Source of the DNA: Candidatus Thermochlorobacteriaceae bacterium
Lineage (GTDB): Bacteria; Bacteroidota; Chlorobiia; Chlorobiales; Thermochlorobacteraceae
DNA length: 64,000 nucleotides
Direction: 5' to 3'
Assembly (NCBI GenBank): GCA_029263855.1
Contig: JAJUFC010000001.1
Span: 1 to 64,000, forward strand
Shown: one piece after another, positions 8,117-17,196 of the stretch
Numbering within the stretch: the stretch's first letter is position 1
Layout of the letters: every line of letters begins with the position of its first letter
The notes under the pieces: model-generated
What the model was told of the DNA's origin: nothing
The model's input: only the letters and a program-made list of their open reading frames with translations
Database searches by the model: none
Translations under genes and position numbers: made by a program

Positions 8117-8977
8117 ATGTCTGAAAGTTTTTTTTCGTTTGAATATGAAGTCGGCAAAACGGCGAAGTGCCGATACGCCGAGTTCGGCGACGATGCCAAT
8201 CCGCCCATCTTGCTTGTTCATGGATACGGCGCAATGTGGCAACATTGGAATCGAAACATTCCTAGCCTTGAACAAGGCTTCAAAGTCTACGCGATTGATT
8301 TGCTCGGCTTCGGCGAATCGGAAAAGCCGAATACGCAGTATGGCTTAGCGTTATGGGCAAAGGAAATCGAGGCATTCATCGCGTTTAAGGGGTTGCGACA
8401 AATTATTCTTGTTGGACACTCGATGGGCGGCGCGTCGAGTCTGTGGTTTGCCAATGAACACCCAGAGTTACTTCGGGCGTTAGTGCTTGTTGATGCGTCG
8501 GGAATTTTTCCTGATGAAGTTGGCACATTTGAGCGCGTCTTGTATCGAGCGGTAGGCAGTCCGATAATCGGCGAGGCGATGTTTATGCTCTTTGCTAATG
8601 AATTTGGCGCACGTCAGAGTTTAGTGCCGACCTATCGCGATGTATCGCAAGTTACAAACGAATTGGTGGCGCAATTTGCAAAGCCGCTTCGCAGTGCGGG
8701 CGCGATTCACGCCTACCTTGCGCCATCGCGCAATCCTGAACGATTTTTATTTGAGCGATTTCCAAGACCGTGCCGCTATAGCGGAAACGCGCTCCTCGTG
8801 TGGGGCGCAGAAGATTTGGCGTTTCCGCCTAATAAAGTCGTGCCGAAGTTTCAAGAAATTTTGCCGCAAGCGCAAGTCGTCATTTTGCCGAACTCGCGGC
8901 ACTGCCCGCAACATGAAGTTGCCGATGTGTTCAATCAAAGTGTCAAATCGTTTTTAGCGGCACTGAACGGTCGATAA
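8117..8977 (+). CDS. Alpha/beta-fold hydrolase
   Basis: A 286-residue hydrolase. The oxyanion-hole HGYGA follows a beta strand, the nucleophile elbow is GHSMGG, and the acid is in WGAED. The catalytic histidine is in NSRHCPQHE near the end. There is no signal peptide, so it is probably cytoplasmic. The start at 8117 is preceded by GAAAAG; the longer frame from 8048 has a poor, basic extension. Some phototroph pigment clusters contain a related hydrolase, BchO, but this gene is not next to pigment genes and I do not assign that name. It probably shares a transcript with the dehydrogenase upstream. Confidence 0.8.
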   Translation: MSESFFSFEYEVGKTAKCRYAEFGDDANPPILLVHGYGAMWQHWNRNIPSLEQGFKVYAIDLLGFGESEKPNTQYGLALWAKEIEAFIAFKGLRQIILVGHSMGGASSLWFANEHPELLRALVLVDASGIFPDEVGTFERVLYRAVGSPIIGEAMFMLFANEFGARQSLVPTYRDVSQVTNELVAQFAKPLRSAGAIHAYLAPSRNPERFLFERFPRPCRYSGNALLVWGAEDLAFPPNKVVPKFQEILPQAQVVILPNSRHCPQHEVADVFNQSVKSFLAALNGR

Positions 8978-9075
8978 AAGGTGATGATTTTTTAACGTCA
9001 AACATCGGAACGAAACCGTATTTCTGCAACATTGAAGTAAATACCCGCATCAACCAAGAAGCATTAAGTATTGCC

Positions 9076-10884
9076 ATGCCCGATATTGTAACGGAAAGAA
9101 CGGCACTCGACGCCAAAGCCATCGCCGAAAAGTGGCGCACGATTATTTTCGGAATTATCGACCATGCCTTTGAGCCGATTGTCAATATCCATACGGGCGC
9201 AACCTTCGGCTACGAAGCCTTGCTCCGAAACTATCAAGCGGCAGGCTTCGAGACGATTTGGGAATTTTTTGAAACAGCCTACAAAGAAGGCGCACTCTAC
9301 CAAGTCGAACTGCTCTTGCGCGAAAAAGCGATTGAAAAATTTTGTCGTTCAGGATTTCAAGAGCGCATTAAACTCTTTCTCAATGTCGATAATCGCGTGC
9401 TCGAGATGTCCGATTATCAACAAGGCAACACCGCGAAAATTCTCGCCCGATACAAAATGCCTGCCAGTGCCATTTGCTTCGAGATTTCTGAAATGCATCG
9501 CCTCAGCGGAAGCGATGCCGTCATGCAAATTCTGCATCTGACCAAAAGCCAAAACTACAAAATCGCTATCGACGACTTCGGCACGGGCTTTTCGGGCTTC
9601 CAACTGATGTATTATGCCAGCGCAGATTTCATCAAAATCGACCGATTCTTCATCTCCAACATCTCAAACGATTCCAAAAAACGCTTCTTCGTCGCCAGCA
9701 TTATCAACATGGCGCACCTTTTGGGCATTACGGTCATCGCCGAAGGCATCGAGACCGAACAAGAATTTTACATCTGCCGCGATTTAGGGTGCGACCTCAT
9801 TCAAGGGCATTACATTCAAAAAGCTGCGACCGATATACGCGAGATGAAAACCAAATACGAGGTTGTAGAAATGCTCGTCAGAAAAGACCGCCGCAAAGTT
9901 TCGCAAGACCAGGAAATCATTTACAATCAATCCGAGTATATCCCGCAAATTCCGATTACGGCGACGATGGAAGAAGTCTTCAACAAGTTTTTGGAGTTCG
10001 ATAATTACAGTTTCTTTCCCGTTACGACCGAAAACAACGAGCCTGTCGGCATTGTGCGCGAAAAAGATTTGAAAGCCTACACCTACTCCATGTATGGACG
10101 CCAACTCTTGAAGAATAAATCGTTTGGAAAAACGCTTCGTGATTTCATCGTCAAGTGCCCGATTGTCGACATCAATACGAAGGCTGAAAAGATGTTAGAG
10201 ATTTTTTCCGTCGGTGAAACGGTCGAAGGTATCATTGTTACGGCGCAGATGGAGTATATCGGATTTCTAAGCGCGAAAGCCCTCTTGCGCGTCTTGAACG
10301 AAAAGAACCTTATGGCGGCGCGCGACCAAAACCCGCTCACCAAACTGCCGGGCAATACGCTCATTTACGGCTATGTGTCGGAAGCCCTTGTCGATGTTGA
10401 ATCCGATTACACGCTCGTTTATTACGACTTCGATAACTTCAAACCCTACAACGACCGCTACGGCTTCCGCAATGGCGACCGTGTGATTCTGCTCTTTTCG
10501 GAAATTCTGCAAAAGCGATTTTCTCGCGAAAACTGTTTTGTCGGACACATCGGCGGCGACGACTTCTTCGTCGGTTTCAAAAATCTTCGCTTCGAAGAAG
10601 CCCATGAACTCACGGCAATGGCAATTCAAGAATTTACCGAAGGCGTGAAGCCTTACTACGACGAAGTCGACCGCACTCGCGGCTACATCGAGTCCAAAGA
10701 CCGTGAAGGAAAAAGCAAACAGTTTCCACTGCTCACCGTGAGCGCGGCGATGCTTGAAATTCCGAAACATCGCAATCCGCTTACAATGGACGAAATCAGC
10801 GCAGTTCTTGCCGAAATGAAAAAAGGCGCGAAAGGAACACAAGGCGGAATTTGCGGTTCAACCGTTCATCAACTTCCCTCATAA
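9076..10884 (+). CDS. EAL-CBS-GGDEF c-di-GMP signalling protein
   Basis: A 602-residue cytoplasmic protein. The EAL phosphodiesterase domain (~25-260) keeps EALLR (47-51), FLNVDN, FEISE, DDFGTG (166-171), KIDRFF, AEGIETE and IQGHYIQ, so c-di-GMP hydrolysis is plausible. Two CBS motifs lie at ~285-410 and may bind a nucleotide that controls activity. The C-terminal GGDEF domain (~415-590) has GGDDF at 493-497, and the upstream I-site position reads RENC instead of RxxD. This suggests a substrate-sensing or weak cyclase domain rather than a regulated cyclase. Order EAL-CBS-GGDEF is a known architecture. It ends 4 nt before the convergent ABC permease gene. Confidence 0.88.
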   Translation: MPDIVTERTALDAKAIAEKWRTIIFGIIDHAFEPIVNIHTGATFGYEALLRNYQAAGFETIWEFFETAYKEGALYQVELLLREKAIEKFCRSGFQERIKLFLNVDNRVLEMSDYQQGNTAKILARYKMPASAICFEISEMHRLSGSDAVMQILHLTKSQNYKIAIDDFGTGFSGFQLMYYASADFIKIDRFFISNISNDSKKRFFVASIINMAHLLGITVIAEGIETEQEFYICRDLGCDLIQGHYIQKAATDIREMKTKYEVVEMLVRKDRRKVSQDQEIIYNQSEYIPQIPITATMEEVFNKFLEFDNYSFFPVTTENNEPVGIVREKDLKAYTYSMYGRQLLKNKSFGKTLRDFIVKCPIVDINTKAEKMLEIFSVGETVEGIIVTAQMEYIGFLSAKALLRVLNEKNLMAARDQNPLTKLPGNTLIYGYVSEALVDVESDYTLVYYDFDNFKPYNDRYGFRNGDRVILLFSEILQKRFSRENCFVGHIGGDDFFVGFKNLRFEEAHELTAMAIQEFTEGVKPYYDEVDRTRGYIESKDREGKSKQFPLLTVSAAMLEIPKHRNPLTMDEISAVLAEMKKGAKGTQGGICGSTVHQLPS

Positions 10885-10888
10885 AATT

Positions 10889-11752
10889 TCACTTCTCAAA
10901 CGGCTTGCCGATTTCGCGCGGCGGAACGGATTTGCCAATAAAGCCCACCAGCACCAAAAGTGTAACGAGATAAGGAAGCGACTGCACGAGTTGCGTGGGG
11001 ATTGCGTCGCTTTGCAAGTTGAGTTGAAGGGCTTCGGCTGAAGCGAAAAGCACGCTAGCCGTTGCCGCACCCAGCGGAAGCCATTTGCCGATAATCATCG
11101 CCGCAAGCGAGATGTATCCTCTGCCTGCAATCATGCCGTCAGTAAAACTGTGTTGTTGGAAGGCGAGAAACGCGCCTGCAATCGCTGCCAATGCTCCTGA
11201 AATCAAAACGGCTTGATAGCGCGTCACTGGCACAGAAATGCCAAGTGTTGCGGCCGCTTCGGCGTTTTCTCCGACCGCGCGCAAGCGCAAGCCGAAGGGC
11301 GTTTTGAAAAAAAACAAGTGAGAAAGAGGAATGGCAATCAGCGCGAAAAGAAAAATCGGGTCAAGAAGAATCATCGGCACCTCTATTCCCGCTATCCGTC
11401 CAGAATTGGACGCGCTGCCGAACAAAGCACGCAAAAAAAATTTCGTCAATCCAACCGCCAAAATGTTCAGCGCAATCCCCGAAACGATTTGATTGGCTTT
11501 GAATGTAACGGTTACGAGCGCGTGAAGCGCGGCGAATACAAGTCCTAACGCGATTGCCACAACAACGCCCACTAATGCTGACCCCGTATAAAACTGCCCT
11601 ATCGTTGCGCCAAACGCGCCAATGAGCATTAAGCCTTCGAGGGCAAGGTTAATAACGCCGCTCCGCTCTGAATAGGTTGCGCCTAGCGATGTGAGCAAAT
11701 ACGGCACCGCAATTCGGCAGACTTGAAGAAAGAAAATGATAGCGAGTTCCAT
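10889..11752 (-). CDS. ABC transporter permease, nucleoside/simple-sugar type (NupQ/YufQ-like)
   Basis: A 287-residue inner-membrane permease with about eight hydrophobic segments. It opens with the family feature TSLGATYSERSGVINLALEGLML. The central GLRLRAVGENAEAA loop is the conserved segment thought to contact the ATPase. This group imports nucleosides or similar small molecules with a BmpA-type lipoprotein, a double ATPase and a second permease. None of those partners is within the window, which is unusual because they normally form one operon. The upstream side (11753-11835) holds only the ferredoxin terminator. It is convergent with the EAL gene. Confidence 0.85.
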   Translation of the reverse strand: MELAIIFFLQVCRIAVPYLLTSLGATYSERSGVINLALEGLMLIGAFGATIGQFYTGSALVGVVVAIALGLVFAALHALVTVTFKANQIVSGIALNILAVGLTKFFLRALFGSASNSGRIAGIEVPMILLDPIFLFALIAIPLSHLFFFKTPFGLRLRAVGENAEAAATLGISVPVTRYQAVLISGALAAIAGAFLAFQQHSFTDGMIAGRGYISLAAMIIGKWLPLGAATASVLFASAEALQLNLQSDAIPTQLVQSLPYLVTLLVLVGFIGKSVPPREIGKPFEK

Positions 11753-11835
11753 GCACGGTTCGTTGAGAAGTTGAGCAGGAAGTTACAATCGCGACGTGTG
11801 CATGTGCAATAATACGCTGAAAAGCGAGAACGAAA

Positions 11836-11868
11836 ACAAAAAAGGCGACTCATTGCTGAATCGCCTTT
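11836..11868 (-). terminator. Terminator of the ferredoxin gene
   Basis: AAAGGCGA (11841-11848) and TCGCCTTT (11861-11868) form an 8-bp stem. Read on the minus strand it is followed by TTTTTTGTT. It lies 22 nt after the ferredoxin stop codon. Confidence 0.75.
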
Positions 11869-11890
11869 GAAAAAACGCGTGTGAGCGCGA

Positions 11891-12208
<318 letters not shown>

Positions 12209-12273
12209 TTAAGGTTAAGAGTGATTAAAAAAAGCGTTTGGGACTACAAAAATTTTCTAAGTCTAAACGTTTC

Positions 12274-13449
12274 TCAAACGAGTTCAACAATCATAGAAAC
12301 AGCCTCGCCGCCGCCGAGGCAAATTGCCGCAAGCCCACGCTTCAAGCCGCGCTGTTTAAGGGCATGTAGGAGCGTAACCAAAATTCGCGCGCCGCTTGCG
12401 CCAATCGGGTGTCCGAGTGCAACTGCGCCACCGTTCACATTCATTTTTTCGTGGGGAATGCCAAGCGATTTTTCCGCTGCCAAACTCACAACGGCAAAGG
12501 CTTCATTGACTTCGAAAAGGTCAATATCGTTCAGCGTAAAATTGGCTTTTTTGAGTGCTTTCGGTATTGCATCAATCGGAGCCGTGGTGAAGTATTCAGG
12601 CTTTTTCGCCGCTGTCGCCATAGAAACAATTTTTGCAATCGGCTTAACGCCCTTTTGCTTAACGGCTTCGGACGACATGACTAAAAGAGCCGCCGCACCA
12701 TCATTGATTTTGGAAGCGTTTGCCGCCGTTACTGTGCCGCCTTCTTCAAAAGCAGGTTTCAAGGTCGGAATTTTATCGGGACGAAAATTTTTAGGCTCAT
12801 CATCTTCTGAAATGGCGACTTCTTTGCCGCGTTCATTCCAAACCACGCTAACAATTTCATCTTTGAACAGTCCCTCTTTTTGTGCTTTAATCGCCCGCTC
12901 ATAACTTGAAACAGCAAATTCATCTTGGGCTTGGCGTGAAATGTTGCACTCGCGAGCGCAGAGTTCAGCCGCATTGCCCATCAAGTAACGATTATAGACA
13001 TCGAAAAGCCCATCATACTGCACGGAATCAATGATTTCGCCATTGCCATAGCGGTAGCCTGTTCGTGCCTTCGGAAGCAGATAGGGTGCATTGCTCATCG
13101 ATTCCATGCCGCCTGCAACAGCCACATGGGTATCGCCAAGCATAATCGATTGCGCCGCAAGCATCACGGCTTTCATGCCTGAACCACACATTTTGTTAAT
13201 CGTCAAACATTCGGTCGCGACGGGCAAACCGCCGAAAATCGCGGCTTGACGCGCAGGAGCTTGTCCTTCGCCTGCCGCAAGCACATTGCCCATCGTGCAT
13301 TCTTCAACATCAGTCGGAGAAATTCCAGCTTGCGCGACGGCGGCTCTAACGACAGTTGCGCCTAACTCAACCGTTGGACGCGAGGCGAGCGAACCTTGAA
13401 AACTTCCAATCGGTGTGCGAACTGCGCTGACAATGTAGGCTTCGGACAT
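12274..13449 (-). CDS. Acetyl-CoA C-acetyltransferase (thiolase)
   Basis: A 391-residue thiolase from the ATG of MSEAYIVSAVRTP. The nucleophile is C88 in NKMCGSGMKA. NEAFAVV, GGAVALGHPIGASGARI and the end motif CLGGGEAVSM are also present; the last usually reads C-x-GGGQG, so Glu-Ala here is a variant. It condenses two acetyl-CoA to acetoacetyl-CoA or cleaves 3-ketoacyl-CoA. Length and motifs fit the biosynthetic/degradative family, which cannot be split by sequence alone. It is upstream of the ferredoxin gene on the same strand. A weak hairpin with a T-run after its stop (about 12228-12272) may end or attenuate transcription. Confidence 0.9.
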   Translation of the reverse strand: MSEAYIVSAVRTPIGSFQGSLASRPTVELGATVVRAAVAQAGISPTDVEECTMGNVLAAGEGQAPARQAAIFGGLPVATECLTINKMCGSGMKAVMLAAQSIMLGDTHVAVAGGMESMSNAPYLLPKARTGYRYGNGEIIDSVQYDGLFDVYNRYLMGNAAELCARECNISRQAQDEFAVSSYERAIKAQKEGLFKDEIVSVVWNERGKEVAISEDDEPKNFRPDKIPTLKPAFEEGGTVTAANASKINDGAAALLVMSSEAVKQKGVKPIAKIVSMATAAKKPEYFTTAPIDAIPKALKKANFTLNDIDLFEVNEAFAVVSLAAEKSLGIPHEKMNVNGGAVALGHPIGASGARILVTLLHALKQRGLKRGLAAICLGGGEAVSMIVELV

Positions 13450-13758
13450 AAAAGAATCAGAAATCAACTGAAAAATCTTGTGGCTGAAAAACGCAACGGG
13501 CGGAAATCATACAACTTTCTATCGTGCGAAAAAGAAAACGCTCAAGGAGCAAGTGTTTGAAATTTTGCGGGCGCAACATAGCAAAAAAAAAAGTTTCGTC
13601 AAGTTAAGCGCGCTTGTTTGGACGTGGTCTAAATTCCAAAGATTATCCCCGCACAAGTCAGAAGAGGCGTATTCAAAAATTTTGCGTGGAAATTTTGCAA
13701 TCGCGGCTGTGTTTGTAACTTAATAAGTCAAGTTTGATTGCAACTCACTAATGAACGA
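13450..13758. other. Intergenic region between divergent thiolase and polyprenol kinase genes
   Basis: AT-rich with A and T runs, including an A10 run near 13583. It should hold the two divergent promoters. An open frame at 13478-13723 encodes a basic protein with no family features and I treat it as chance. Confidence 0.45.
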
Positions 13759-14466
13759 ATGAAAGATTACCCGCGAGACATTGCGCTGTCTGCTAAATCC
13801 TCCCCGAAAACGGAGCGCAGCGAAGTATATGAGCAGATTGATTACAAGAATGAACTAGCGCGAAAAGGTATTCATCTTGCATCAATCATGATTCCAATCA
13901 TTTACTTTCACATCACGAAAGAACTTGCTTTAATGCTACTGGTGCCGATGTTTCTTGGTTTTTTTTTCGTTGACCTCCTCAAAATGTTCGTTAAACCGGT
14001 TGCTGATTTATACTACAAACACTTCGGCGCGATGCTTCGCGCACATGAATTGGACGCCTCGCAACGCAATTTCAATGGTGCCACATATGTAACGCTCGCC
14101 GCCGTGCTTGTGGTGTGGCTCTTTCCGAAAATGATAGCGATTGCCGCTTTTGCGATTCTCATTCTCGCCGATACTGCCGCCGCGCTGGTTGGAAGAAAAA
14201 TCGGCAAAATTAAAATTGGCGCGAAAACGCTCGAAGGAAGCATTGCATTTTTTCTTTTCGCCTTGCTCGTTGTGCTGGTAACGCCGAAACTCAATGCGGC
14301 GGTCGGGCTTGCGATAGCGATTTCCACAACTGTTGCCGAACTCTATCCGATTAAGTTGGGAAATTGGAATGTCGACGACAATCTCTCTATCCCGCTCGTG
14401 GGCGCAACCGCAGGGCTGATTTGTTACATGCTCTTCATTCCGCACGAACTTGCCTTACTCAACTAA
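13759..14466 (+). CDS. Polyprenol/phytol kinase-like membrane protein (dolichol kinase family)
   Basis: A 235-residue integral membrane protein with about six to seven hydrophobic segments. It begins with ARKGIHLASIMIP, the N-terminal signature of the dolichol kinase / phytol kinase (VTE5) family. ILADTAAALVGRKIG and KTLEGSIAFF in the middle and DNLSIPL near the end are the nucleotide- and substrate-site motifs. The family uses CTP to phosphorylate a polyprenol or phytol. In a phototroph it could recycle phytol from bacteriochlorophyll; next to a dolichyl-phosphate glucosyltransferase-like gene (20 nt downstream) it could instead make the lipid carrier for that enzyme. I chose the ATG at 13759; a TTG at 13738 would add seven residues. 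Confidence 0.75.
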   Translation: MKDYPRDIALSAKSSPKTERSEVYEQIDYKNELARKGIHLASIMIPIIYFHITKELALMLLVPMFLGFFFVDLLKMFVKPVADLYYKHFGAMLRAHELDASQRNFNGATYVTLAAVLVVWLFPKMIAIAAFAILILADTAAALVGRKIGKIKIGAKTLEGSIAFFLFALLVVLVTPKLNAAVGLAIAISTTVAELYPIKLGNWNVDDNLSIPLVGATAGLICYMLFIPHELALLN

Positions 14467-14486
14467 ATTTCTTGCCGCTTCCGTCG

Positions 14487-15263
14487 ATGCTTCTTTCAAT
14501 CGTGATTCCTGCATATAACGAAGAAAAACGAATCGGTGCATCGCTTCAAGAACTTCAAGCATTTTTGCCTAATCACTTTGAACAAACAGAAGTGATTGTT
14601 GTCAATGACGGCAGTTCCGACAGAACCAGCGACGTGGTTGAGTCTTTCGTTAAGCCCAGCGGCATGCATCGGCTCATGCTGCTTGAACTCACACAAAACA
14701 GCGGCAAAGGCGCGGCAGTGAAAGCAGGCGTTGAACGCGCCACAGGTGATTCCATTCTCTTCATGGATGCCGACCTTTCAACGCCTCTGTCAGAAATTTC
14801 AAAAGTGCTCTTACCGCTTCAACAAGGAAAAGATATTGCCATCGGCTCACGAGCAACGAAAAATGCTAACATCCTCGAGCGGCAACCGTTCTATCGGGAG
14901 TCGATGGGAAAACTCTTTAATCTCTTCGTGCGCCTTTTGGTCATCAATGGCATTTCCGATACGCAATGTGGATTCAAAGCTTTTCGGAGAGATGCGGCAA
15001 AAGAAATCTTTAATCGATTAGAAACCGCGCGATTCGGGTTTGATGTCGAGGTGCTCTTGTGGGCAAAAGTGTTGGGATACTCAGTTGAAGAAGTCGGGGT
15101 AACTTGGATTAACTCGCCGCATTCGCGTGTCTCTCCAATTCGAGATTCGCTGGAAATGCTGTGGAGTCTGTTTCGAATTAGGCGGCGAGTATTTGCATCG
15201 TTCAAACAAGCGTCTAAAAACAGAAACCTGAACGTCAAATATGGAGAAAGTTCTCTACGATGA
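14487..15263 (+). CDS. Family 2 glycosyltransferase, dolichyl-phosphate glucosyltransferase-like
   Basis: A 258-residue GT-A-fold enzyme from the ATG of MLLSIVIPAYNEEKRI. VVNDGSSDRT, GKGAAVKAG, the metal-binding FMDADLSTP and the acceptor-side DTQCGFKAFRRD are all present and match the ALG5 / polyprenyl-phosphate glucosyltransferase group. The predicted reaction moves a sugar from a nucleotide sugar to a polyprenyl phosphate at the inner membrane. The C-terminal region has no clear membrane segment, only a basic amphipathic tail. The gene follows the kinase that could supply its acceptor and overlaps the methyltransferase start by 23 nt, which points to one operon. Confidence 0.85.
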   Translation: MLLSIVIPAYNEEKRIGASLQELQAFLPNHFEQTEVIVVNDGSSDRTSDVVESFVKPSGMHRLMLLELTQNSGKGAAVKAGVERATGDSILFMDADLSTPLSEISKVLLPLQQGKDIAIGSRATKNANILERQPFYRESMGKLFNLFVRLLVINGISDTQCGFKAFRRDAAKEIFNRLETARFGFDVEVLLWAKVLGYSVEEVGVTWINSPHSRVSPIRDSLEMLWSLFRIRRRVFASFKQASKNRNLNVKYGESSLR

Positions 15264-15969
15264 AATGCGCGAAAGTGAAACCGAGCATTGGTGGTTTCAG
15301 GCAAGGCGAGAAATTCTCTTACAAGTTATCAAATCGTTTGTGCCGAAAGGTGTATCTGTGTTAGATGTTGGGTGCGGCACAGGATTTATCCTTGAAAAAT
15401 TACAGCACGACTATGACGCACACGGCTTAGACCACGCCGAAGTTGCTGTCAACTATTGCCACGAGCGCGGATTGACTTTTGTAAAACGCGGCTTGCTCGG
15501 CGAAGAAACCTTCAACGGAAAAAAATTTCAACTTATCTCGTTTCTCGACGTTATCGAGCACATTGAAGACGACCTCGCCGTGCTTTCTGTCGCAAAGCCG
15601 TATTTGAGCCAAAACGGCATCGTGATGATTACCGTGCCGGCATTTGAATTTCTTTGGAGCGCGCATGACGAAATTCATCATCACAAACGCCGCTACACAA
15701 AAGAGACCCTGACTGAACTGCTCCAGAAGGCAGGCTACACCGTGCGATATATCTCATACTTCAACATGTTCTTGTTCCCGATGATTGCGCTTGTAAGAGT
15801 GATTGGAAACTTGACGGGGCGACACAACGTCTCCGACGCGAAGCCTGAAAACAAATTCTTCAACGACGTGCTCTACCGAGTGTTTGAGAGCGAGCGTAAT
15901 CTGTTGCCAAATGTCAGTCTACCTTTCGGCGTTTCACTGCTCGCTGTTGCCGAAGCCAAGAAGTCTTAA
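15241..15969 (+). CDS. Class I SAM-dependent methyltransferase
   Basis: A 242-residue cytoplasmic protein. The SAM-binding motif is VLDVGCGTG, followed by GLDHAEVAV, and motif IV is ISFLDVIEHIED, typical of the methyltransferase 11/23 group. The region after residue ~135 (SAHDEIHHHKRRYTKETL) is the conserved segment of a subgroup often found beside glycosyltransferases. The substrate is probably a lipid-linked or small isoprenoid/sugar compound, inferred only from neighbours. It overlaps the glycosyltransferase by 23 nt and ends 3 nt before the next membrane-protein gene, so translation is likely coupled. Confidence 0.8.
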   Translation: MEKVLYDEMRESETEHWWFQARREILLQVIKSFVPKGVSVLDVGCGTGFILEKLQHDYDAHGLDHAEVAVNYCHERGLTFVKRGLLGEETFNGKKFQLISFLDVIEHIEDDLAVLSVAKPYLSQNGIVMITVPAFEFLWSAHDEIHHHKRRYTKETLTELLQKAGYTVRYISYFNMFLFPMIALVRVIGNLTGRHNVSDAKPENKFFNDVLYRVFESERNLLPNVSLPFGVSLLAVAEAKKS

Positions 15970-15972
15970 CCG

Positions 15973-17196
15973 ATGAACGATTCAACACTGCTTGCATTAG
16001 CGGCGGATTCAAGCCAACTTGCACGGCTTCCTTTCACGAAGTTAATGCCGATTCGCTACCAAGAACTCTCGGAAGCCGTTGCGGGATTTGAACGCACGGG
16101 CGTTCCTCTCGTTTCTTTGCGCGGCGACAGCCTGATTCCCACGGCGGGCTACACGGACGATGTCGGCATGTATTACCTTGCTTCAAAACTTGCGGCACTT
16201 TTTCATCTCTCGGCGGCGGCGGCGTGGGATATATTTTTCTTTCTCATGCTCATTCCTTGTTTTGCGATTGGATTTATTGGAATGGTGAAGGTGCTTGAAA
16301 CGCGCGTCGCAAAAGTCTTTTATGTTGTAATGTTTGCGATACTTTTCGTTACCGTGTATTTGTCGGGCGATATTTACGCACTGTCGCCGTCGCTCGCGAT
16401 GCTAATTATTCCGTATCTGATACGCTTTTCAAAATCCAATTCAAAACCGCGAGCAGTACATTGGGCGATGTTTCTCATGTTTGGAATCATGTTAATGCTT
16501 GCGCATTTGATTCGTGCACATTCGGCGACCGCAATCGTGCTCGTGTTCGGTGTGCTCTTGTTCTTTGAAAAGGGTTGGACATTGCGCGAAAAACTGTTGA
16601 GCCTTGTGGTCATTGCAGTTGGAATGTTAGCGATGCAGGTGTTTTTCAAAACGCGCTATGCCGAGCGCGATGCCTACCTTGCTAAACTTCAACCTAATTA
16701 TGTTGTGCCGCCGCAAGCGCATCCGTTTTGGCACAATGTTTATATTGGATTTGGATTTTTAGACAACGACTATGGTATTCGCTATCAAGATGAAATCGCA
16801 TTTGCGAAAGCAAAAGAAATTGCCCCAAATGTAGCCTTGCTTGATGCCGAATACGAGCGCATTTTGAGAGAAGAAACGTTTGCGCTGATAAAGAAAAATC
16901 CGCTCTTTGTGATTCGGACGCTATCAGCAAAAGCGGGCGTAGTTGGGTTTTACCTTTTGCTCTTTATGAACATTGGGCTTTTGTGTGCATTGCGCTATGG
17001 ACTGAATTGGCAGTTAGAAGCTGCATTGATTGCAGGAATGGCGTTTAACGCGCTTCCGGGAATATTGGCTGTGCCGTATATCCCATATTTGACGGGCAGT
17101 TTCGCTTTCGCTGTCATGTATGGCGCAATGCAACTTGACCACGCATTGAAGAAAGGGCTTCTGAAATTTCCAAAACTTAAAACTGCTTCAAACTAA
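15973..17196 (+). CDS. Multi-pass membrane protein, possible GT-C type glycosyltransferase
   Basis: A 407-residue protein with about nine to ten hydrophobic segments and one large hydrophilic stretch (~215-290) containing HPFWHNVYIGFGFLDND. I do not recognise a named family. Topology, a soluble loop with paired aromatic residues, and the position right after a polyprenyl-phosphate sugar synthase-like gene fit a GT-C glycosyltransferase that uses a lipid-linked sugar at the outer face of the inner membrane. The usual GT-C acidic motif in the first loop is not obvious; the DD in YTDDVGMYY (~56-64) is a candidate. Its stop overlaps the YebC start by one base. Confidence 0.55.
   Translation: MNDSTLLALAADSSQLARLPFTKLMPIRYQELSEAVAGFERTGVPLVSLRGDSLIPTAGYTDDVGMYYLASKLAALFHLSAAAAWDIFFFLMLIPCFAIGFIGMVKVLETRVAKVFYVVMFAILFVTVYLSGDIYALSPSLAMLIIPYLIRFSKSNSKPRAVHWAMFLMFGIMLMLAHLIRAHSATAIVLVFGVLLFFEKGWTLREKLLSLVVIAVGMLAMQVFFKTRYAERDAYLAKLQPNYVVPPQAHPFWHNVYIGFGFLDNDYGIRYQDEIAFAKAKEIAPNVALLDAEYERILREETFALIKKNPLFVIRTLSAKAGVVGFYLLLFMNIGLLCALRYGLNWQLEAALIAGMAFNALPGILAVPYIPYLTGSFAFAVMYGAMQLDHALKKGLLKFPKLKTASN

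Noticed and set aside
13478-13723. Small open frame between thiolase and polyprenol kinase
   Set aside because: Basic, repetitive lysine content from A-rich DNA; no ribosome site or family features.
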